The notes: generated by a model not told the origin, from the letters alone. A stretch of 12,056 nt of DNA from Physocladia obscura (GCA_027596945.1 JADGJH010000868.1:1555-13610); one strand, 5' to 3'; positions 1 through 8,699 are shown, counted from the first letter of the stretch. Program-made: numbers and translations.

Positions 1-189
1 TGTTTGTTGTTTTTGGAACAAATGATTTGGTTTATTTTTTGGAGACACCATCGGGACAAAATTCCAGGACAAAGGCATTTTGTCTTTTTCATTTGTCCCA
101 GTTTTGGAAGTCCTCCACTGCCACTCTCACACTTCCACAAACTGATTCAAGAATGGGGCAGCCAATCAGTCCTCGAAGGTCTCACAACA

Positions 190-573
190 ACTGAGATTTG
201 TGTTGAAGCAAATGGGAAAATTGGGTGAAGCCGAGTAGTGTGGCGATATAGTGATCCCCAACAATGCGGCGACGGCCTTCGAGGCACTTTGCTTCCAATT
301 CCAATGCATCTTTCAGGTTTCCCAGTTTCACATATGCAACCACGAATCGTTATGAGCGTGTCTGGATGGTTTTCACCGAGAAGTTTCTGTCGTCTTGCCA
401 ATTGCTGTTCGTACAATTCGGAGGCTTCTTTGAATCGGATTTGGGAACCGTTCCTGCATTAAATACAAGTTTGCAAGTGAATCCATGACTTCCAATGTTG
501 TTTCGTGGGTTTCAGGGTGGATTTTCTTGAATCCTGAAAGAGCGCGCGAGAAGCAAGGCGTTGCAATGAACAT
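190..573 (-). pseudogene. TPR (kinesin light chain-like) repeat gene fragment, frameshifted
   Basis: Three minus-strand frames each carry a consecutive piece of a tetratricopeptide array. From 573 to about 445 the frame reads an HPETHETTLEVMDSLANLY-type helix pair. A second frame (about 455-347) reads EASELYEQQLARRQKLLGEN followed by HPDTL, the classic kinesin-light-chain TPR signature. A third frame (about 347-190) reads NLKDALELEAKCLEGRRRIV and ends at a TGA near 190. The pieces abut with almost no spare sequence, so the breaks near 445 and 347 look like single-base frameshifts rather than introns. TPRs of this kind are protein-interaction scaffolds. I see no intact start, and the gene probably no longer makes a full product. 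An assembly indel is the alternative explanation for either break. A second TPR piece lies on the opposite strand from 585 onward and may once have been the continuation of this one. Confidence 0.72.
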
Positions 574-584
574 TTTTTTTTCAG
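574..584 (+). other. Splice-acceptor-like T-tract and CAG before the TPR exon
   Basis: A run of nine T followed by CAG sits directly before base 585, where a plus-strand TPR reading frame opens (IYCCLGDWEKG). This looks like a normal 3' splice site whose upstream exon is missing: the DNA to the left encodes TPR on the other strand. Confidence 0.45.
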
Positions 585-1246
585 TATTTATTGCTGTTTG
601 GGTGATTGGGAAAAGGGCAGAGAAATGATGGAATCAAGCACCAACCTTGCCGTGATACATCTTGGCAAATCACATCCCCAAACATTGGTGTTCCAGAGTT
701 TACTCGGATCCACTTTATTAAATCATTGTTTCAGTCAAGAAGCTTTGCCTCACTTGCGTCAAACCGATCAAATGCATCGTCTTGTATTTGGCACCACACA
801 CAATCATTCACTCCTCGTCATTCAAAATCTTTCAAATTGTTACTCTGCACTTGAAGTGTATTTCGAGATGGAAGTTTTTGTGGGGGACGTTGGCTGTTAC
901 TCTCCGCGCCTTGGGTTCAGCTGACGAGAGGTGTTTGAAACTGATGGACTACTTGGCGCAAGCGTATTTTCTACAAAAAAAGTATTCAAACGCTTCCAAA
1001 ACCATTGCGCATTTACTGGAGCTCAAGAAAGATTTGGTTTATGAATTGGATCCATGGAGGATGGAAATGTTGTTCAACTTGGGAATATCTCATCTTTATA
1101 TTGGAGAGCTGGAATATGCTGAAGCCGCTTTGGCCAAGGCTTATGAGGGAAGGATAAAGGCTGGGAAGGAGATCGGAACTGCTGATGTCAAAAAAGTTCT
1201 TGACGCTATTAGAGAACGCATTGCAGCAGACTCTCAAAAGTGTTGA
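585..1246 (+). pseudogene. TPR-repeat gene, 3' part, one frame break
   Basis: The frame from 585 reads repeated TPR helices: a LGDWEKGREM helix, HLGKSHPQTLVFQSLLGSTL, then FGTTHNHSLLVIQNLSNCYS. Near 855-880 the homology moves to the next frame, which continues TLAVTLRALGSADERCLKLM, YFLQKKYSNASKTIAHLLEL and MLFNLGISHLYIGELEYAEA, and ends with a lysine- and alanine-rich helix before TGA at 1244-1246. The switch could be a one-base indel or, less likely, a very short intron. No catalytic domain is visible; in related proteins a C-terminal TPR array serves as a binding platform. The 5' exon or exons are absent from the window, with only an acceptor-like site at 574-584. The piece converges on the SET/MYND gene downstream. 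Confidence 0.68.
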
Positions 1247-1388
1247 TATAAAATTGTTTGGAAACGATGAAATTTCTTTGCGTCCTGATAATCCAGGCGT
1301 TCGACGCGAATGGAGAAAATGATTCCGTAGAAATAAGTTTATTTTTCATCAAAGCTAATTTTACTCCTCCAAATCCTCCCTCGACTTG
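1247..1388. other. Convergent intergenic spacer with polyadenylation-like signal
   Basis: This 142-bp spacer separates the 3' ends of the plus-strand TPR fragment and the minus-strand SET/MYND gene. On the minus strand AATAAA lies at 1343-1338, about 46 bases after the SET/MYND stop, a sensible place for its poly(A) signal. I see no gene here. Confidence 0.5.
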
Positions 1389-2858
1389 CTAAACTTTGCA
1401 ATGCATCTTGTGCAAAGGCCACTGGGCACGTTGATGCTCCTTGTAACAATAAGCAACTTTGGAGCATCGCGAACAACACAGAAACGCATCACCACGCAAT
1501 CCGCACAAGGAACAACCGTCCTTGGGTGCAACCACAACATGATTCCACTGCATCAAAAGCTGTACAGAAGTCAACTTGACGACACTCTCCTTGTTGAGCG
1601 AATGACCGACCCCATAACATATTGTAAACATGCGAACAGAAGAACGAAGAGCAGCTTGACACTCAATCAAAACTTTTGAATTCGTACCATCTACCGCCAA
1701 AGAGTTGAACAAGGCAGAACCCAAGCCATAATACTCGGACGCAACAAGAGGATTGTTAAAAGCAAGAATACCATTCAAATACTCGATCCGAGACTTTGTA
1801 GAATCAATTTCCAAAACCAAGTCGCCCTCTGAACGTGCTGAATTACGTTTGAGTTGAAAGACTTGAGCCGAGAGGAAGTGGTGAGGATGAATTGGGATCA
1901 AAGCAACAACAATTTGGTAAGGAGCTTGAACTTGACCGAGGTAGGCAAGTTTTCTTGTGAGTTCCAAGAGTTGTTTCGCCAGGCGAGTTTCATTGGCAAT
2001 GAGTTGAATGGTTTGTGCAAGATTGGGGGTACTGTGACAAATATTGCAAGAAGTCAAGGTATTTTCAGAGTGGGTGGGATTATTAGATGCGTAACAGTGT
2101 CCAAGGCAAGTTGCAGTTGCACAAGAGAAACAGCGAGTATCATCATACGGGGCATTACACCTGGAACAATTGCATTTAAACCGTTTCGAGCTCATCAAAT
2201 AAACAGCGCGTTCATTAATCGGCAATAACGATTCTGCAGGGTTGTAGTTCACAGTAACCTCTTCTCCCTCCGCAATGTCCTCAACAGCTTGAATAATATT
2301 GCAACCACTTCCATCTTCCGCCGTAAACCATTCACAATTGGCCCGACAGGAATGAGCAGCTTTACAAGAACAAGGAAATAGACCAAATCCCAAGTCATCA
2401 GAGACATATTTTGCATTGAATTCCATGACCATTGCCACACGCACAAGCAGCTCAACAGATGAATCATCGAGAGTATGAGTATTTGAACTGCAAATGGAGC
2501 GAATTGCATCTGCTTTGGGGCAGTGGACATCACAGAAGCATTCTCCAAACTGTTTCTGTTCATCCTCAAACAAGTGAGAAAACTGCGCAAAAGCATTCCA
2601 CATGAAGGGGTCGATTGCCGAGAGAGAATTTGGTTGAGGAATCCAATTGTTTGTTGAATTTGAAGTTGAGTCGCAAATCAACATCAGCGGCTTCTCTCTC
2701 AACACTTCGCTTCCCTTTTTGACGCTTTCGGTTGTTACGAGGATTTTGCCTTTCGTTTCGTGGTTCATAACTGCAACGAGGGGGTGGGGGTTGTTTGACA
2801 TTGGTTCTTGTTTAGTCCTTGTCTGTTTTGGGAAGAGTCTGGAACAACTCCTCATCAA
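1389..2858 (-). CDS. SET-domain protein with C-terminal MYND zinc finger (SMYD-like)
   Basis: This is an uninterrupted 489-codon frame. The SET core is recognisable: GFGLFPCSC then HSC at residues 169-171, AEGEEVTVNY ending at Y205 (the position of the catalytic Tyr in SET enzymes), and a post-SET CxCxxC at 229-234 followed by more Cys pairs. A helical middle (about 280-430) resembles the C-terminal region of SMYD proteins. A MYND finger closes the protein at 449-487: CSLC, CSRC, YCYKEH, then W480, H483 and C487, with His instead of Cys as the sixth ligand. In animal SMYD proteins MYND sits inside the split SET domain; here it is at the C-terminus. The usual N-H-S-C substrate/cofactor motif reads AAHSC, so catalysis is not certain. 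The likely role is lysine methylation of a histone or other protein, or protein binding through MYND. The start may be at Met20 (2801), because the first 19 residues look unstructured. A damaged tandem copy lies just upstream. Confidence 0.88.
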   Translation of the reverse strand: MMRSCSRLFPKQTRTKQEPMSNNPHPLVAVMNHETKGKILVTTESVKKGSEVLREKPLMLICDSTSNSTNNWIPQPNSLSAIDPFMWNAFAQFSHLFEDEQKQFGECFCDVHCPKADAIRSICSSNTHTLDDSSVELLVRVAMVMEFNAKYVSDDLGFGLFPCSCKAAHSCRANCEWFTAEDGSGCNIIQAVEDIAEGEEVTVNYNPAESLLPINERAVYLMSSKRFKCNCSRCNAPYDDTRCFSCATATCLGHCYASNNPTHSENTLTSCNICHSTPNLAQTIQLIANETRLAKQLLELTRKLAYLGQVQAPYQIVVALIPIHPHHFLSAQVFQLKRNSARSEGDLVLEIDSTKSRIEYLNGILAFNNPLVASEYYGLGSALFNSLAVDGTNSKVLIECQAALRSSVRMFTICYGVGHSLNKESVVKLTSVQLLMQWNHVVVAPKDGCSLCGLRGDAFLCCSRCSKVAYCYKEHQRAQWPLHKMHCKV

Positions 2859-2929
2859 GGAAGAAAATCATGTTATTTCCGCAATCACGCAATACTGCAC
2901 ACATATCAACATAATTCAAACAAAAATTC

Positions 2930-3825
2930 CTACTTCTTGGACTTGCAATTCTTCTTGTGCAAAGGCCATTGAGTGCGTTGATGCTCCACACAACAATATG
3001 CAACCTAGAAACATCTCGAGCAACACAAGAATGCGGTTCCATTGACTTCACACAAACTACATCCTTCTTTTGGAGACACAGCGACTTGATTCTTGGACTA
3101 AAACCAAAGTATCAACACTCCGCTTGCTCTGCGACCAACCCCACAAGAAAACACATACAGAAGAACGGAGAGCATCTTGGCATTGAATCAACACTTTTGG
3201 AGACGTAGCAGCCTGAAAGTTCAAAAGCCTCAATCCCAAGAGAAAATACTCTGAACAAACAAGTGGATTTGCATAAGCGAGAAGGGCATTCAAGGAATCG
3301 ATACGAGACTTTGTGGATTCAATTTTCATCGTCAGGCTTTCGCGACGTGATATATTTCTCTTGACATCAAACAACTGAGCAGAAAAGTAATAATGTGGGT
3401 GGATTGGCTTCAAGGCAATTACAGTCCGGTTCAGGGGTGAAACTTGTCCGATATTTTCGACAGGTCTCAACATTTCTTCCACTTGAGCTGCAAGCTGTGA
3501 TTCTTTGGCCAGGATTTGCTTTGTTTGAATCGTTAAAGGTACCGCGAGACACAAATTGCAAGGAGTCAAGGTTTGTTTTGATGCAGTGGGGTCGTTGGAC
3601 GTGTAATGACGGCCAAGACAGCTGAGATTGAAACATGGAAAACAACGCGTATCGTCGAACGAGGCAGTGCATCTTGAACAAGAACATTTGATGCGCTTAG
3701 AGCGCATGGCGATGGGCAAGAGAGAATCATCTGGTGTAACTGACAGTGACTTCTTCCCCCTCTGCAATATCCGCAACAACTTGCATGACATTGCAACTGC
3801 TTCCATCTTCCGCAGCAAACCATTC
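2930..3825 (-). pseudogene. Decayed tandem copy of the SET/MYND gene, 5' half replaced
   Basis: The sequence is clearly paralogous to the intact gene downstream. Shared stretches include SRCTASFDDTRCF, IALKPIHPHY, STKSRID with NPLVCSEY, and KVLIQCQDALRSSV. The copy enters in mid-SET (WFAAEDGSSC, AEGEEVTVSY) at about 3822. It shifts frame near 3738 immediately after the SET tyrosine, lacks six codons relative to its paralogue just after LLPI, and shifts frame again near 3130. The MYND finger then reads CSLC, CSRC, YCCVEH, W, H, C in a third context (3061-2933) but has an in-frame TAG at 3007-3005 where the paralogue has Lys. The frame ends with TAG at 2932-2930. No copy of the N-terminal half of the SET domain is found upstream, where integrase and polymerase sequence begins instead. 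It is not expected to yield a working methyltransferase, though parts remain open for 200 or more codons. Confidence 0.85.
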
Positions 3826-4395
3826 AACAATTGCTTGTCTGTTATGGTCGCCTACTGCAACAAAAATGTGCTGTACATTATATTCCTTCAATAAATGCTG
3901 GAACTGTCCATTCAAAAACTCAGTACCATTGTCAGTCTGTATTAAAACCGGCTTTTGTTGCAGCAATATTGATTTTATTGCTTCTGTTGTATCAGATTTA
4001 GACTTTATTGGTCTGACAAAAGCTTTCCAGCTAAAAACATCTACAGCACAAAGAAAGTACTTGAAACCATAGTTCCAGCGTGAATATCTCGAAAAATCAA
4101 TTAAATCAACTTGCCATTGATGATTGGCTGAATAAGCCACAATTTTCCTATAGACTGGTCTTTTTTGTCTAACAGCTGTTAATTGAGAAACTTCCTGTTG
4201 TTTAAGGAATTCTTTGATTTTAGTCAATGGAACTTTTTTATTCAATTTTAAGTACAATTTTGATGCTGATAAAAGTCCGTTTTGTGGATTATAGTAAAAT
4301 TCCTTCAAGTCAGTAATATTTATATTATGTAGATAAAATAATTTTCTATGATTCAGAAGGAAATGTTTCAAAACCAAATCGCAGTTGTTTATCAT
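3727..4395 (-). CDS. Chimeric frame: DDE integrase core fused to SET-domain fragment
   Basis: The 222-codon frame starts with an integrase N-terminal segment (EFYYNPQNG, then KLYLKL), followed by the rve core: HQWQVDLIDF with D97, a YFLCAVDVFSWKAFV strand pair, QTDNGTEF with D155, and GDHNRQAIVE with E191. There are exactly 35 residues between D155 and E191, so the D,D35E triad is complete. Directly after E191 the frame becomes WFAAEDGSSC, which matches the SET domain of the neighbouring paralogue (EWFTAEDGSGC), and ends after AEGEEVTVSYTR. The integrase C-terminal domain is therefore missing and replaced by about 31 SET-derived residues. Integration activity is doubtful without the C-terminal DNA-binding part. 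The first 50 bases overlap the end of the readthrough polymerase frame, so the natural start may be elsewhere. It is probably an accidental fusion; expression is unknown. Confidence 0.72.
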   Translation of the reverse strand: MINNCDLVLKHFLLNHRKLFYLHNINITDLKEFYYNPQNGLLSASKLYLKLNKKVPLTKIKEFLKQQEVSQLTAVRQKRPVYRKIVAYSANHQWQVDLIDFSRYSRWNYGFKYFLCAVDVFSWKAFVRPIKSKSDTTEAIKSILLQQKPVLIQTDNGTEFLNGQFQHLLKEYNVQHIFVAVGDHNRQAIVEWFAAEDGSSCNVMQVVADIAEGEEVTVSYTR

Positions 4396-5650
4396 TGAAC
4401 TGTTTCATCCCATTCTTGCTTAGACTGTATGTGGTCATTTGATTGTTTTTGAAAGGTTTGTTCAGAGTTCCCTTGCAATGCATCACTAAATCTCTGTTTA
4501 TTTCATACTGTCATTGATTTATACCTTTTGTGCTAAATTTATCTTTTTTCCCAAAGCAATAGTACATCTTGCTGGCTAAAGCAATAATTCCATCTCCTTT
4601 ATATTCAAGTTTAAATAGCCCTGGTGTTTGTTTGTAATAGAGCTTATTTTCTTTAGTATCATCCCATCCAAACCATTTTTCTTTATGTGTTTCATAGTGA
4701 CTTTTAAGGTGTGGCTTGATAATATCTTCTAATTCCTCAGCTGAAAATGCCATATAGGCACTATCAATATCCATCTGACAATACTGGAAATCACTCCTAT
4801 CAATATAAAAATTGATGAAGTCATAATAAAACTCCAGCATTTGCAGTTTTGCCAATTGGCATACAGCGAATCCAATTTGAATTGGAGACTGTTTAAATGA
4901 ATCCTTTTTCATTTGAAACTCGTAACCATTCAATAAATCTTCATGGCTTTTATAGTTCCTGTGTCTAATGGCTTTCACATATTTTTCTTTGGAAACAATT
5001 TTAATAGTTTCATGTTTCAAGAAGCTCATTATGCATTTCCCATACAAAGAGTTATCTATCAGTTTCATCATTTCTCCAAGGACCTTGTGATCTTTGCTAA
5101 TGTCACCTTGATGACAGGCATCACTAACTCCATTTACAAATTTCTGAAATGGTGCTGCTTGTTCATACTGCACAACTGCTGTAATATTTGAAACTACCAG
5201 CCCATGTTTAAGGTACCATTTCAATATTTCTGACAGAAATAGCATTTTTCTGCCATACATACTTCCAATCAGTTTCCTGCTGTTATAAATTGGCTTAACT
5301 TGTTTTATTTCAATCACTGATAGTTTTTCAAAGTCAGGGTCCTTACTTTCATTCAACTCAGATTCAAGTTGTTTAATAGTTTCCTCAAGCTCAGATATTG
5401 GCTGCTTCATACATTGATTAATATTGGCTCTTGTTGGATTAGCCATTTTCATCCATTTGTCAAGCACTTGAATTTCTAGTGCTTCATTTGAACCAAAATA
5501 TGGTACACCAACTTTTGATAAAGATGTGTTGATTTTACGTTCTTGTACTTCATAATAGTGCTCATTTTGAGGGTCTCTATAAATTGTTCCAATTGGTAGC
5601 GTTTTTAAGAAACAATTTCGAACTGTTGTTGATGGAATTGTTATTGTCAT
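3820..5650 (-). mobile_element. Truncated Polinton/Maverick-like element (PolB plus rve integrase)
   Basis: A viral-type B DNA polymerase followed by a retroviral-type DDE integrase, adjacent and in the same orientation, is the hallmark pairing of Polintons/Mavericks and related virus-like elements. Both genes here are incomplete: the polymerase lacks its 5' part and the integrase is cut just after its catalytic Glu. I see no capsid, packaging ATPase or protease gene and no terminal inverted repeats, so this is a fragment. Base composition is AT-rich, like the surrounding non-coding DNA. The right end (3820s) joins SET/MYND coding sequence. The left end is at or shortly after the polymerase ATG (5650). 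The element is assigned from domain content; its exact clade (Polinton, adintovirus-like or polinton-like virus) cannot be decided without trees. Confidence 0.7.
4346..5650 (-). pseudogene. Type B DNA polymerase fragment (viral/Polinton type), premature stop
   Basis: The open part (5650-4511, 379 codons) covers the second half of a family B polymerase. It contains a KLIGSMYGRKM segment near residue 126, motif B KLIDNSLYG at 196-204, motif C QMDIDSAYM at 292-300 with the two palm aspartates D294 and D296, QTPGLFKLEY at 341-350 and a KMYYCF motif at 361-366. Motif A, the exonuclease domain and any terminal-protein region are absent, and I see no trace of them upstream. An in-frame TGA at 4513-4511 interrupts the C-terminus; the same frame then stays open for 54 codons, rich in charged and aromatic residues as expected of a polymerase tail, to TAG at 4348-4346. 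A coiled-coil-like Glu/Leu stretch lies at 84-103. Without motif A it cannot polymerise DNA. Confidence 0.78.
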
Positions 5651-6397
5651 TTAAATAAAAGAAAAGAAAAAAAAAGAAAAAAAAATTGAACCAGAAATTG
5701 AAATTAAATAGTTTGTGAAAGTTGCTCTGAAAACAAGGGAGAAACTTTCAAAAAATTTTCCGTGAGGGAACCACTGAAAAATATCGGTACTATCCTGTGC
5801 CCGACGTATACTACTCACGCTTATAAAAACGACTTTCGTATCGTTGTTGTGTACCATGCGCTAATTTTGGTATTGCTTTCATTTGTTGCGAACGAAATTA
5901 ACAATAAAAATAAAAATAAAAAAAAATAACAGAAGAAATATATAACACAACTGTGTTTATTAAATGCTGTTTGTAACCCAATCTGCTTTCAAAAAATTTT
6001 CGCCTCATTATTTCGACAATGTTGAAAAATTACTATAATTAAAGGTATTCCAATGAAATAGACAAAGCTTGGCTGAAAATAATAGTAGACCGGTGAATAA
6101 AAGCAATAAGATCTTGTGGTAAGAAGCACACGCATACAATTTGATTGAAATTTTTTCAAATTTTGATTTTTTCACCAAATTAAAAAAAATTACATAAATT
6201 TATAAAAAACACCCACGGAACAGTCACAAAAAAAAAATGAAAAAAAAAGAGTAACTCTCATACATTGTCGCTCACAGACACTAAGAACATGGTGAAAAGA
6301 TAACGTGACGTATCCACTATGACGACATCTTTTCCAATGTGATTTCAGGAGATTAATGAAAATGAAAAGGGAGAGATTAAATTGATTGTTTGTTCAA
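5651..6397. other. AT-rich gene-free spacer, includes upstream region of first SH3 gene
   Basis: About 750 bp without a convincing gene. It contains A-rich and T-rich runs (5651-5690, 5900-5930, 6225-6250). A 15-base string TTTCAAAAAATTTTC occurs twice (about 5748 and 5988), and a TATAAAA at 6201-6207 lies about 190 bp before the first SH3 gene and may belong to its promoter. A short minus-strand frame at 5651-5857 shows no recognisable domain. No N-terminal SET/MYND or polymerase sequence was found here. Confidence 0.5.
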
Positions 6398-8547
6398 ATG
6401 GGCGATCAGTGCCTCTCGCTTTCGGGCAGCACGGCGTGCGGGGCGTTGTCGGGGTACACGGCGTACATCGAGGGCCAACTGGGCATTACGGACGTGGCGT
6501 CGTTCGACACGTACGTGGAGAACGGGGTTGCGGTCAACGGCAGCTTTGGCGGCGTGTTCACGACGACGTTCGGCTGCGCGGGCTGGACGGGCGCGGGGCT
6601 GCGCTACCACCAGAGCGCGCTGTGTGCCGCCTTCGTGGGCAACGCGTTTGTCAGCGGCGCGACGGGCAACGCGACCACGTGCACGGCGGCCGCGCGTGCC
6701 CCAATTCCCATGTGCGCGTCCGTGCTGGCGGCCTTCGTTGCCTCGTACCGCGCGCTGCTGGCCAACGCCTCCGTGTGTCCAGACCCCTCGTCCACCGCCT
6801 CCGCCTACCTCGACTTCTTTGAGGCCGCCGCGCCATTCCTGTCCACCGCCGACAACTGTCTGCTGGGCCTTGCAGAGGACCGCGCACAGTGCGGCTTCAT
6901 GACCAGCGCCGAGGATCGCGTCTATTGCGCCTCGTCCAACGGCACCGTCGATCCGTGCTGCAGTCTCCTGACCGTGCCGTCGCAGATCTCCACCCCCCAG
7001 ACACAAACAACAACAACAACAACCACCGCCCTCAGCTCAAACACTACAGCAAGCACTCCCGCTTCTGCCTACACCATCCCCATTACTGTCATTGTCAGTG
7101 CCGCTGGCTCAGCTGTCTTTCTCCTCGCCTGCGTCGTTCTCTGCATTTGCATCAAAACGGCAAAGAGATTCCGCGCCAGAAAATCAGACCTCGACGGCGA
7201 AGACGACGAAAACACCACCGCCGTCGCTACAGAATCTTCGGGCTACACTGCTAAAAAAACAAAAAAGAAAGCCATAGCCGTCGTTGCCAAAAAAACTGCC
7301 AAAAATATTCGCGTTTCTGCTGCCACGGTTGACGACGGTAGCGTAGACCCGCCGAGCGTCAATGAAAGCATCAGGGGAGAAAATGCTGCAGGAAAGCGAC
7401 CGACTGCTCATGCGGTTGTGCACCGTTACTATGCTGAGAAGACGGATGAATTGAACGCCGCTGTTGGCGATACTTTTCTAGTCAAGGAGCAGTATGATGA
7501 CGGTTGGGGCTATGGATATAACACAAGGTAACGAAAATTCTGTTTAGCGAGTATACATACATAGAGTAAAGGATTCAAAAAAAAAAAAAACAAAAAAAAA
7601 ACCAACTTTGAGTGGAGATCAAGCATACCGAGTAAAAAGTATTAGCGGCAGGGAGAAGTAAAAGAATATAAAATTGTACAAGAGCGAGCAACAAAAGAAA
7701 TTAGTGAAGCTCGTAAAAAAAAATGTGGATACAAAAATTGACTTGAAACAATATAACAGGACCCATGAAGAAGGATTCTTTCCGTTGGGGATTTTGAGCG
7801 GTTTTACAATTCCGTCCGGAAGAACACCGTCGACAACAACAGCCGAGACAAGCAGTGTCAACAGCTTGTCCATGAACCGCACCTCGTCGCTGGGTAGGGC
7901 GCCAACAACAATCATTGAAACTGTGCCTGCAGTTCCACGAGTGCCCACAAATATTTTGGAACAACAGTATCAGTATCAAGTTCAGCATCAACTACAGCAG
8001 CAGTATCATTATCAGTCTGAATATACTGGCAGTAACACCCAAAGGTCTCCGCCTATATACGGCCCGAAATCGCCGCTGCCGATTATTCCAGCATCATCGG
8101 CGTCGCCACTGGCGCCACAGCCAGCAACGATGCGTATGTCAGTGGAATTCAATCCGACACCAGTAAGATCCAACAGGATTGCCAAAATGCAGATAGTCAT
8201 GTACGGATTTGAGCCTGGACGGAGGGATGAGATCGAGCTGAGAGTTGGCGATCAGGTGCAGGTGTTGCAGGAATTTGATGGTAAGATTTTTTTTTTTTTT
8301 TGTTTGCTAATTGATTTATTAATTTGAAAAAAAAATTTTGATGTGGCTGATAGATGGATGGGGTGTTGGAAGAAATTTAAATACTGGGCTGGAGGGGGTA
8401 CTACCACTGGACTGTTTGAATGGATATGCATCGCTGGAACAGCAGCAGCAGGTGGTATATCAGCAGCACAATAATCAGAAGCATCATAACAGGGAATCCA
8501 GTTTGTATGAATCGGAGACAAGCCAGATTGGGCGTAGCTATCATTAG
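6398..8547 (+). CDS. Single-pass membrane protein, 12-Cys ectodomain and two SH3 domains
   Basis: Spliced model: exons 6398-7527, 7760-8280 and 8354-8547, giving 614 residues. Residues 1-190 form a Cys-rich ectodomain with 12 cysteines, a core GCAGWTGAGLRYH (59-71) and N-glycosylation sequons at 91, 123 and 181. A Thr/Ser-rich stalk (about 191-225) leads to one transmembrane helix (229-252), which is followed by basic residues (KTAKRF), so the tail is cytoplasmic. SH3-1 (about 337-390: ALYDY-type strand AVVHRYYAE, YDDGWGYG, EEGFFP) and SH3-2 (about 519-573: IVMYGFEPGRRDEIELRVGD, DDGWGVG, GVLPLDCL) follow. Between them lies a Gln/Tyr-rich and Pro-rich linker. SH3 domains bind proline-rich partners and recruit signalling or actin proteins; the membrane topology resembles yeast Fus1. 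No N-terminal signal peptide is seen before the first Cys (residue 5), so an upstream exon or a signal-anchor mechanism is possible. I do not recognise the ectodomain family. Confidence 0.85.
7008..7022 (+). repeat. CAA trinucleotide repeat in the stalk-coding region
   Basis: Five CAA units are read here in the ACA frame and encode part of a seven-threonine run in the stalk. Such repeats often vary in length, which would alter stalk length. Confidence 0.7.
7528..7759 (+). other. Intron 1 of first SH3 gene (232 nt, phase 2)
   Basis: The donor GTAACG at 7528 follows AACACAAG and the acceptor AACAG ends at 7759. Joining restores NTR then THEEGFFPLG, completing the SH3-1 fold that otherwise stops at TAA. 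It holds A-runs at 7579-7600. Confidence 0.85.
8281..8353 (+). other. Intron 2 of first SH3 gene (73 nt, phase 1)
   Basis: The donor GTAAGA at 8281 is followed by a long T-run, and the acceptor GATAG ends at 8353. Joining restores EFD-DGWGVG, the conserved SH3 tryptophan region of SH3-2. Confidence 0.87.
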
Positions 8548-8699
8548 ATTCTCTATAGTGGCGTAGATTGATAGATTTATTTTTTCTACTTTTGTTTCCA
8601 TAAAATTATATTTGGTTTGTGTGGTATGGGTGTTCAGATATCAAATGAAAGTCATTTGGCAGTCACATGATTTTATTTGTGCCAAATTGAAACAGAAAG
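8548..8699 (+). promoter_or_regulatory. Short spacer between the two SH3 genes
   Basis: Only 152 bp lie between the stop of the first SH3 gene and the ATG of the second, so they must contain both the 3' end signals of the first and the promoter of the second, unless they are co-transcribed. I see AT-rich sequence, no clear AATAAA, and GAAACAG at 8689-8695, which could be a splice acceptor from an upstream exon. Confidence 0.45.

Noticed and set aside
51..99. GGGACAAA and TTTGTCCC as an inverted pair
   Set aside because: Eight-base arms with a long spacer are too short to claim an element or a hairpin.
3058..3200. A spliced intron restoring the SET/MYND copy across 3130
   Set aside because: No GT donor/AG acceptor pair gives an uninterrupted frame, and the TAG inside the MYND finger would remain.
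5760..5780. CAGTGGTTCCC on the minus strand, resembling a hAT-type terminal repeat
   Set aside because: No matching inverted partner and no target duplication found in the window.
5651..5857. Small minus-strand frame just upstream of the polymerase fragment
   Set aside because: 68 codons ending in a Phe/Ser run made by a T/C homopolymer; no similarity to polymerase motif A or any domain I know.
5748..6002. 15-base direct repeat TTTCAAAAAATTTTC
   Set aside because: Low-complexity A/T sequence in AT-rich DNA; two copies can arise by chance.
6377..7006. Long minus-strand frame (209 codons) opposite the first ectodomain
   Set aside because: Arg/Ala/Gly-rich translation with no motif; it is the mirror of a GC-rich coding exon with GC-ending codons. 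The plus strand carries the conserved cysteines.
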